Below are positions 58,481 through 64,000 of a DNA stretch of 64,000 nucleotides, piece after piece. Made by a program: the position numbers and the translations under genes. Each line of letters opens with the position of its first letter. The first letter of the stretch is position 1. The notes below the pieces were generated by a model. That model ran no database searches and was not told the origin of the DNA. It worked only from the letters and a program-made list of their open reading frames with translations. The stretch comes from Renibacterium sp043789415 (GTDB lineage: Bacteria; Actinomycetota; Actinomycetes; Actinomycetales; Micrococcaceae). The stretch is taken from contig NZ_JBDLLW010000001.1 in assembly GCF_043789415.1 (NCBI RefSeq), positions 1,240,001 to 1,304,000 on the forward strand, read 5' to 3'.

Positions 58481-58525
58481 GCTACCCAGCGAAGGGGAGA
58501 TAAAGAGGTCTCCGACCCGCAGGCA

Positions 58526-58555
58526 AGTCCGAGGTGGCGGTAGCCGCTTCGGACT
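58526..58555 (+). promoter_or_regulatory. leader hairpin before the MFS gene
   Basis: AGTCCGA and TCGGACT (7-bp stem) enclose a GCGG/CCGC inner stem. The hairpin ends 7 nt before an AAGGAGGA ribosome site, so it could influence translation or stabilise the 5' end. Confidence 0.45.
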
Positions 58556-58575
58556 GAAACTCAAGGAGGAGTGCC

Positions 58576-60057
58576 GTGCCGAATACGCTCAGCAATGAGG
58601 CCCCACAGCCGATCCGCAGTGTGATCGCCGCCAGAATGGACCGATTGCCGTGGACCAAATTCCACTGGACCGTTGTGGTGGGCTTGGGAGTCTCGTGGAT
58701 CTTGGACGGCCTCGAAGTCCAGATCGTGGCGCAAAACGGCTTCGCTACCGCCTTGGGTATGGATAGCGCTCAGATAGGCCTCACCGGAACCATCTATTTG
58801 CTGGGTCAGGTGGTGGGCGCCCTGTACTTCGGCCGTCTGGCGGACCGGCTGGGCCGGAAGCGATTGTTCATTCTGACCCTGGCGATCTATCTGGTGGCGA
58901 GCGGCATCGCCGGCCTCTCCACTGATATGTGGTTCCTCTGGGTGTTCCGATTCATCGCTGGGATGGGTATCGGCGGCGAGTACACCGCGATCAATTCAGC
59001 GATCGATGAGCTGATTCCCTCCAAATACCGTGGCCGGGTCGATATCGCCGTCAATGGCACTTACTGGGCAGGCGCCGCGCTGGGAGCAACCGCAAACATC
59101 TTTCTGCTCTCAGACGAGAGCTTTGCCAATAGCTGGGGTTGGCGGATCGGTTTCTTCATTGGACCAGTTTTCGGATTGATCATTATCTATCTGCGCCGAC
59201 ACATCCCTGAGAGCCCTCGTTGGATGGTGACACACGGAAAAGAAGTGGAAGCAACCAAGGTTGTAGACAAAATCGAAGCAGATATAACGAAGAAGGGTAC
59301 CAAGCTCAGCAAAGTCACAGACGATCAAGCCATGCTGATCGCGCCAATGAAGAGCGTTCCTTTCGGCAAGGTGGTTCGGGTCTTCGTCCTGGAATACCCT
59401 AAGCGCACCTTCCTGGGGCTGAGCATGATGATCACTCAGTCGTTCCTCTACAATGCGATTTTCTTTAGTTATGCGTTGGTCTTGGAGAACTTCTATCACA
59501 TATCGTCAGCTAACACAGGTTATTATATTTTTCCTTTTGCTCTTGGAAATCTCATAGGACCACTCCTGTTGGGGCCTCTTTTCGACACTATCGGCAGGCG
59601 AAAAATGATCTTCGCTACCTATGGGTTGGCAGCTGTAGTGCTCGCCATTTCAGCCTCTCTCTTCCAGGCGAATGTGCTCAATGCCACAACCCACGTCATC
59701 TTGTGGTGCATTGCCTTCTTCTTCGCCTCCGCCGGTGCTTCCTCTGCTTATCTGACGGTGAGCGAGATCTTCCCACTCGAGTTACGTGGGCAGGCAATCT
59801 CCTACTTTTTCGTTGTGGCCCAAATTGTTGGTTCTTTCGGCCCGACGATCTTCGGCGCTTTGATAGGAAAAGGAGACGATCGCGGACCGATCACCGGCGG
59901 TTTCTACCTGGGTGCTGCTGTGATGTTAGTCGGAGGCATCATTGCCTTAATCTTTGGCGTGAATGCCGAAGGCAAAGCACTTGAAGACATCGCGGATCCG
60001 TTGTCCAAGATTAAAGAAACAGAAGAACCACTTAGCGCGAAAGGAACTCAATCATGA
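58576..60057 (+). CDS. MFS transporter, sugar/aromatic-acid porter type
   Basis: 493 residues, 12 membrane helices. FGRLADRLGRKRLFIL between helices 2 and 3, DGLEVQIVAQNGFA in helix 1 (an Asp there is typical of aromatic acid:H+ symporters) and PESPRWMVTHGK after helix 6. It is likely an organic-anion or sugar proton symporter. Proximity to the paa genes makes an aromatic acid possible but is not proof. GTG start with a strong AAGGAGGA. It overlaps the Usp gene (ATGA). Confidence 0.88.
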   Translation: MPNTLSNEAPQPIRSVIAARMDRLPWTKFHWTVVVGLGVSWILDGLEVQIVAQNGFATALGMDSAQIGLTGTIYLLGQVVGALYFGRLADRLGRKRLFILTLAIYLVASGIAGLSTDMWFLWVFRFIAGMGIGGEYTAINSAIDELIPSKYRGRVDIAVNGTYWAGAALGATANIFLLSDESFANSWGWRIGFFIGPVFGLIIIYLRRHIPESPRWMVTHGKEVEATKVVDKIEADITKKGTKLSKVTDDQAMLIAPMKSVPFGKVVRVFVLEYPKRTFLGLSMMITQSFLYNAIFFSYALVLENFYHISSANTGYYIFPFALGNLIGPLLLGPLFDTIGRRKMIFATYGLAAVVLAISASLFQANVLNATTHVILWCIAFFFASAGASSAYLTVSEIFPLELRGQAISYFFVVAQIVGSFGPTIFGALIGKGDDRGPITGGFYLGAAVMLVGGIIALIFGVNAEGKALEDIADPLSKIKETEEPLSAKGTQS

Positions 60058-60488
60058 CGTTCATTGTGGTGGGGGTTAGCGCATCGAGCGGTTCGCCCGG
60101 CGCGCTTCGAATGGCCGCCAGAGAAGCTCAACTACGCGGGGTGCCTTTGATCGCCGTCCAAGCTTGGTCCGCACCGCGTGCTCCTTCGGCTTCCGCCGGA
60201 AGACCGCCCGCGGTGAACGTGGATTCGAATCAGCTGTTCAGCAACGCCGAACGCGCGCTGCGTGAGCAAGTAACGGAAACTCTTTCCGAACAAGAGGTGG
60301 AATGCCGACTAGTAAGAGGGACACCGGGAAAGGTCTTGCTCAACGCGTCCAAAGGCGCTGATTTGCTCGTGGTGGATGCGCCCCGAGGATCAGTTGCCGT
60401 AAGCTCGCCACTGCTGGCGCACAAATTGGTTTATCGAGCGAGTTGCCCCGTGTTGATCATGCCGCCTTCGCAAGCCCAAGCGGGGTAG
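60054..60488 (+). CDS. universal stress protein (UspA) family
   Basis: 144 residues. A Rossmann-like fold with VVGVSASSGSPGALRMAAREA at the start. The usual C-terminal G-x2-G-x9-G-S ATP loop is replaced by DAPRGSVAVSSPLLAHKLV, so ATP binding is doubtful. Co-translated with the transporter (ATGA overlap), as in other transporter-Usp pairs where Usp modulates uptake. Confidence 0.85.
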   Translation: MTFIVVGVSASSGSPGALRMAAREAQLRGVPLIAVQAWSAPRAPSASAGRPPAVNVDSNQLFSNAERALREQVTETLSEQEVECRLVRGTPGKVLLNASKGADLLVVDAPRGSVAVSSPLLAHKLVYRASCPVLIMPPSQAQAG

Positions 60489-60509
60489 CAACCCCATCCA
60501 TAGGGTTGC
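60488..60509 (+). terminator. hairpin after the Usp gene
   Basis: GCAACCC / GGGTTGC, 7-bp stem, overlapping the stop codon's last base region. Weak, no T-run. Confidence 0.45.
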
Positions 60510-60704
60510 CCGAGTTATAAGAAGCAATGCTCTGTAGGGCAAAGCGGAAGTTCCGAATGCCTTAGCTTTGGGCAATGCGAGTGCTCCCTAAAACGCTCAT
60601 ACTCTCTTTAATTATGGCTAAGAATATATCGAAACCTTGGAAAGACACCTCTTTAGGAGTAAATTAATCAATCGTTAGGGATAAATGCTTAAAGGAGAGC
60701 AAAC

Positions 60705-61088
60705 ATGAAAAAGAAGAAACTTCACACTGCTGCCATTGGTCTACTAATGCTCCTTGGACTGTCCACGCTTGCCATCCCTGTAGCACAAGCAGAGCCCGGT
60801 GGACAACGAGATCCACGTTGCGTAGCCTCCACCTCGGTTAACGGAAACTCAGTAACTTTTTATAACTCCACCTGTTACAAACTTCGCGGGGCTGTTTATT
60901 GTTTTTGGTCCTTCCCCAACCCACAGCCAGGAGGAGATCCAGCAACGTGGGAAGGATGGGAGTATGGAAATGAGGTTACTGGCAGCGGGACAAGCACCAT
61001 TAGCTGCCCTGGCATATTTGTTGTGACCAAGCAAAGAGTTTGGCAGGCACTCGAAGGCAATACTTGGGCCACCAGAGGCACCTGGTAA
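60705..61088 (+). CDS. small secreted protein with four cysteines
   Basis: 127 residues. A signal peptide with KKKK and a Leu-rich core is cut after AQA (residue 29). The mature 98 residues hold Cys39, Cys57, Cys66 and Cys101, enough for two disulfides, and many Trp, Gly and Tyr. No family recognised; an antimicrobial or surface-binding protein is possible but unproven. GGAG precedes the ATG, and 216 bp of AT-rich DNA lie upstream. Composition differs from its neighbours, which may indicate transfer. Confidence 0.7.
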   Translation: MKKKKLHTAAIGLLMLLGLSTLAIPVAQAEPGGQRDPRCVASTSVNGNSVTFYNSTCYKLRGAVYCFWSFPNPQPGGDPATWEGWEYGNEVTGSGTSTISCPGIFVVTKQRVWQALEGNTWATRGTW

Positions 61089-61170
61089 ATATCCTCAGAA
61101 AAACGACCCGATCTAATCGGACGAATTTCAAGCAAAAGTTTAGTGGTGAACTTTAAGCCTCAGCTAAACA

Positions 61171-61223
61171 CTGTGACAGCTAGAGTCGGTTTCAGCCATT
61201 CAAAGCGACTTTAGCTGTCACAG
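61171..61223 (-). terminator. long hairpin that includes the end of paaZ
   Basis: CTGTGACAGCTAGAGTCG (61171-61188) and its near-exact inverse at 61206-61223 (17 of 18 pairs), 17-nt loop. The upstream arm encodes V-T-A-K-V of PaaZ, and the stop lies in the loop. On the minus strand TGTTTAG follows, so it probably ends paaZ transcription. Confidence 0.65.
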
Positions 61224-63330
61224 CGTTGAGGGGATTTTGGGTTTTCGCCACCAGGGTCAGCACATCGTAAGTCGCCACGATCTCATCGTGCTGATTGTGC
61301 AGAATGGCATCCCAGCACACTTCACCGTATTCCTGATCTTCCCGGGGAGTGATCTGCTTGGCGGTCAGAGTGACCCGGAAGGAATCCCCCGCCGCGAGCG
61401 GCGTGATGAACCGAAGGTTCTCCAGCCCGTAGTTGGCCAGCACCGGGCCCGGTGCCGGCTCGACGAACAGCCCAGCCGCCCAGGACAGCAAAAGATAGCC
61501 GTGCGCCACAATGCCCGGGAAGAAGGGGTTTGCGGCTGCCGCTTCCTGATCGGTATGAGCGTAGAAGGTGTCCCCCGTACTGTTCGCGAAATCGGTGACG
61601 TCCTGCAGGCTGACTTCACGCAGTTCGGAGGCGAAGGCATCTCCGATCCGCAGCTCCGCGAGCGACTTGCGGAAGGGATGCACGACGTCGAAATGCCGGT
61701 CAGCGCCCGGATGCCAGACACCGGTCACCGCGGTGAGCATATTGGGGGAGCCCTGAAGGGCGGTGCGCTGCATATGGTGGTACACCGAACGGATGCCGCC
61801 GAGTTCCTCACCGCCTCCCGCCCTGCCTGGCCCACCGTGCACCAAATGCGGCACCGGCGAACCGTGCCCTGTCGAGCTCCGGGCGTCTTCGCGGTTCAGA
61901 ACCAGCACCCGGCCGTGATGCGCCGCGATCCCGCTCACCAGCTGCTGCACGATCAGCGGATCGTTACTGCACACCGAGGCGACTAAGGACCCAGCGCCCA
62001 ACGCCGCCAACCGGATCGCTTCATCGAGCGAGCGGTAACCGATCACCGAACTGACCGGGCCGAAAGCTTCCAGATTATGCACCTCGGGGGCAGCAGAATC
62101 CGCCCAGCTGAGTAGCACGGGCGACATGAACGCGCCGTCCCGCACAGCACCCTGGGAACCATCGAGCCGGGTGACAGACGGCGTCTCCAGCGAGCCGTAG
62201 GCCAGCTCACCTCCGGCGTCGAGCATGGTCTGCACCGCAGCGCGCACATCAACCAGCTGATCGAGCGAGGCGAGCGCTCCCATGGTGACCCCCTCCGCCC
62301 GTGGGTCCCCCAGCACGACCTTTTCCCGCAATCGCGCGGCGAGAGCAGCAATCACCTCATCCTTAATCGCCTCTGGCACAATGGTGCGCCGGACGCTGGT
62401 GCACTTCTGTCCGGCTTTAACGGTCATCTCGGTGACCACCGAACGCACGAAAGCCTCGAATTCCGGGGTGCCGGGCACCGCGTCAGGCCCCAGGATGGCT
62501 GCATTGAGCGAATCGGTCTCCGAAGTGAAACGCACCCCGCCGTAGACCACATGAGGGTGGGCTTTGAGCGCTTTGGCGGTTGCGGCGGAGCCGGTGAAAG
62601 CCACCAGATCTCGATAGTCGAGTTCATCCAGCAACTCGCGCGCGGAGCCGGAGATCAGCTGGATCGAGCCCGCTGGAAGAATTCCGGAATCCACCATCAG
62701 CCGCACCATCGCCTCGGTGAGATAGCCGGTGGGAGTGGCCGGTTTGACGATACTGGGCACCCCGGCCAGGAACGCCGGAGCGAATTTCTCCAGCATGCCC
62801 CAGACCGGGAAGTTGAAAGCGTTGATCTGAACCGCCACTCCCGGAATCCGGGTGTAGATGTGCTCTCCGATGAAGGATCCGTCTCGGGAGAGCACCTCGA
62901 GCGGACCGTCGATCACCAGATTGGAATTGGGCAGCTCCCGGCGTCCCTTCGAACCGAAGGTGAAGAGCACTCCGATGCCGCCGTCGATATCGACCAGGTT
63001 GTCGATCTTGGTGGCACCGGTCTTCGCCGAGATCTCGTAGAGTTCCGCGCGGCGCTCATTGAGGAACTGGGCGAGTTCTTTGAGTTTGAGCGCACGCTGA
63101 TGAAAAGTGAAGTCTGCCAGGCTGCGCTGCCCGACCTCCCGGCCATAGCGCACCACCTCGGCCAGCTCGAGGCCAGCCGTGCTCACGTGAGCCAGCGGCT
63201 CCCCGGTGCTCGCATCGCGCACGGTGGGGGCATCATGCGGCGTTTCGGACGGCGTCCACCAAACGTCGCAGATATAGCTGGGGACGGTGCGCAGTACCGT
63301 ATCGACACTGGTCATTTCGGCCTCGGTCAT
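61192..63330 (-). CDS. paaZ: bifunctional aldehyde dehydrogenase / enoyl-CoA hydratase PaaZ
   Basis: 712 residues. Residues 1-530 are an aldehyde dehydrogenase (INAFNFPVWG, FTGSAATAKAL, catalytic Cys in GQKCTSVRR). The last 150 residues are an R-specific MaoC-like hydratase with the Asp/His in FYAHTDQEAAAANPFFPGIVAHGYLLLS. Opens the oxepin ring in phenylacetate breakdown and oxidises the aldehyde. ATG 63330 has GGAGG 10 nt upstream; ATG 63339 lies too close to it. It carries its own PaaR-type operator, 20 kb from paaA. Confidence 0.95.
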   Translation of the reverse strand: MTEAEMTSVDTVLRTVPSYICDVWWTPSETPHDAPTVRDASTGEPLAHVSTAGLELAEVVRYGREVGQRSLADFTFHQRALKLKELAQFLNERRAELYEISAKTGATKIDNLVDIDGGIGVLFTFGSKGRRELPNSNLVIDGPLEVLSRDGSFIGEHIYTRIPGVAVQINAFNFPVWGMLEKFAPAFLAGVPSIVKPATPTGYLTEAMVRLMVDSGILPAGSIQLISGSARELLDELDYRDLVAFTGSAATAKALKAHPHVVYGGVRFTSETDSLNAAILGPDAVPGTPEFEAFVRSVVTEMTVKAGQKCTSVRRTIVPEAIKDEVIAALAARLREKVVLGDPRAEGVTMGALASLDQLVDVRAAVQTMLDAGGELAYGSLETPSVTRLDGSQGAVRDGAFMSPVLLSWADSAAPEVHNLEAFGPVSSVIGYRSLDEAIRLAALGAGSLVASVCSNDPLIVQQLVSGIAAHHGRVLVLNREDARSSTGHGSPVPHLVHGGPGRAGGGEELGGIRSVYHHMQRTALQGSPNMLTAVTGVWHPGADRHFDVVHPFRKSLAELRIGDAFASELREVSLQDVTDFANSTGDTFYAHTDQEAAAANPFFPGIVAHGYLLLSWAAGLFVEPAPGPVLANYGLENLRFITPLAAGDSFRVTLTAKQITPREDQEYGEVCWDAILHNQHDEIVATYDVLTLVAKTQNPLNAVTAKVALNG

Positions 63331-63366
63331 CGTTGACATTCCTCCAGGGCAAATCTTCAGCAGCGA

Positions 63367-63390
63367 ATTACTGAACGATCGGTCGGTAAT
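63367..63390. promoter_or_regulatory. PaaR-type operator upstream of paaZ
   Basis: 24-bp near-palindrome (20 of 24 symmetric), outer arms ATTAC and GTAAT, core ACTGAACGATCGGTCGGT. It lies downstream of a TAGAAT -10-like hexamer (near 63400) on the minus strand. Confidence 0.7.
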
Positions 63391-63500
63391 AACCCCATTC
63401 TAACCCAATCCAGCTGTCCCACTGAGTGTTACAGGAGTGCCGGAAGTGAAGAGAAAAACGCCACACCAGCCACTTACGTAACACTCGATGGGACGGCTGG

Positions 63501-64000
63501 TCAGGTTTGGAAGGGATTGCTGACGATCAGGGTGAGTGAACCTTCGAAGAAGGGCTGGGTCCGGAGCGTCCCGAATTTCTCATCCCATTGACCGTTGCGC
63601 AGCTCGGTCCGGAGTTTCTCAACCGCCTCGGATTGCTCCTGGACGCTGAGAAAACTCCACGCCGAATTGGCCAGCCTGGCACCGGGCTCCAAAAGCACTT
63701 CCGGCCTTCCGTAGTACGCCTCACCGAATCCGTCGGAGCAATGCAGCGGAATCGGCACCGGATGGATCGTGGCTCCGCCGAGCAGTTCAGCGATCGTCTG
63801 CGGCGCCGGGTAGCGGGAAGCTTCGGTGGCGATCACCTCGGGAGCGTAGTCCACCAGCCAGAACCTATCCAGCAGCGCCGGATCACAACTCAGGATCACC
63901 ACCGGCCCTCGCGTTACACGCCGCATTTCAGCCAGTCCTTTCGCCAGGTCCTTCCATTGATGAACACTGAAGGTGGCCATCGAGGCGTCGAAAGAGCCAT
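63501..64000 (-). CDS. SAM-dependent methyltransferase, C-terminal part (cut by window edge)
   Basis: The frame is open to the window edge; 166 residues seen. GSFDASMATFSVHQW followed by LAEMRRVTRGPVVILSCDP is the post-motif-I region of class I methyltransferases (like 'FDAAMAxLxxHHW'). The SAM loop itself is beyond the edge. The internal ATG at 63980 is not the true start. Substrate unknown. Confidence 0.8.
   Translation of the reverse strand, partial: GSFDASMATFSVHQWKDLAKGLAEMRRVTRGPVVILSCDPALLDRFWLVDYAPEVIATEASRYPAPQTIAELLGGATIHPVPIPLHCSDGFGEAYYGRPEVLLEPGARLANSAWSFLSVQEQSEAVEKLRTELRNGQWDEKFGTLRTQPFFEGSLTLIVSNPFQT

Overview
The window reads as a chromosomal segment of a high-GC actinobacterium, most likely a member of the Micrococcaceae (Arthrobacter / Psychromicrobium / Renibacterium group). 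This placement is inferred from menaquinone genes, a DUF6318 lipoprotein, GTG starts, short intergenic gaps and many genes that look leaderless. There are 62 supportable protein genes, two of them cut by the window edges. I found no tRNA, rRNA, CRISPR array, transposase or phage gene.

Layout. 1-3.8 kb: a sulfonate/sulfur-type ABC importer (partial permease, ATPase, binding protein) split by an oppositely oriented SDR gene. 3.9-7.5 kb: an envelope group with a WXG-like/DUF1023 hydrolase, a DUF6318 lipoprotein, a secreted PKD-like protein and a small membrane protein. 7.5-13.2 kb: an assimilatory sulfate operon, cbiX-sir-cysH-cysD-cysN. 13.2-16.1 kb: a TRIC-type membrane protein, an S9 peptidase and an SMI1/KNR4 protein. 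16.2-26.3 kb: menaquinone synthesis (polyprenyl synthase, menJ-like reductase, menG, menF, menD, menC) around an amino-acid ABC importer. 26.3-30.1 kb: TetR, PAP2 phosphatase, MFS and MBL hydrolase. 30.1-34.3 kb: a branched-chain 2-oxoacid dehydrogenase operon with a divergent Lrp regulator. 35.9-40.8 kb: paaABCDE plus a crotonase. 41.0-42.8 kb: a lower-GC two-gene island with an unusual J-domain protein. 43.0-47.7 kb: oligopeptidase B, two tandem secreted serine proteases and a GNAT. 47.7-54.5 kb: pta-ackA, an LCP cell-wall ligase and a GH20 hexosaminidase. 54.5-57.0 kb: paaI-paaK-paaR. 57.0-61.1 kb: an oxidoreductase/HxlR pair, MFS-Usp and a small secreted Cys-rich protein. 61.2-63.3 kb: paaZ. 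63.5 kb to the end: a partial methyltransferase.

How it fits together. Sulfate is activated by CysDN, reduced by an Fe-S APS reductase (CysH) and by sulfite reductase, with CbiX making the siroheme. Three promoters (transporter ATPase, a 21-codon leader upstream of the binding protein, sulfite reductase) carry the same layout: GTCAT-like pentamers repeated every 10 bp, ending about 30 bp upstream of a -10 hexamer, which lies 6 nt before the start codon. I infer a shared sulfur regulon with an unidentified activator or repressor. Phenylacetate catabolism is spread over three loci tied together by similar palindromes that probably bind the TetR protein PaaR.

Most notable items: the 10-bp-phased sulfur boxes with their leaderless leader peptide, two divergent gene pairs whose -10 hexamers overlap on opposite strands, an inverted pair of perfect DnaA boxes at 5426-5449, and the HTD (not HPD) J-domain island.
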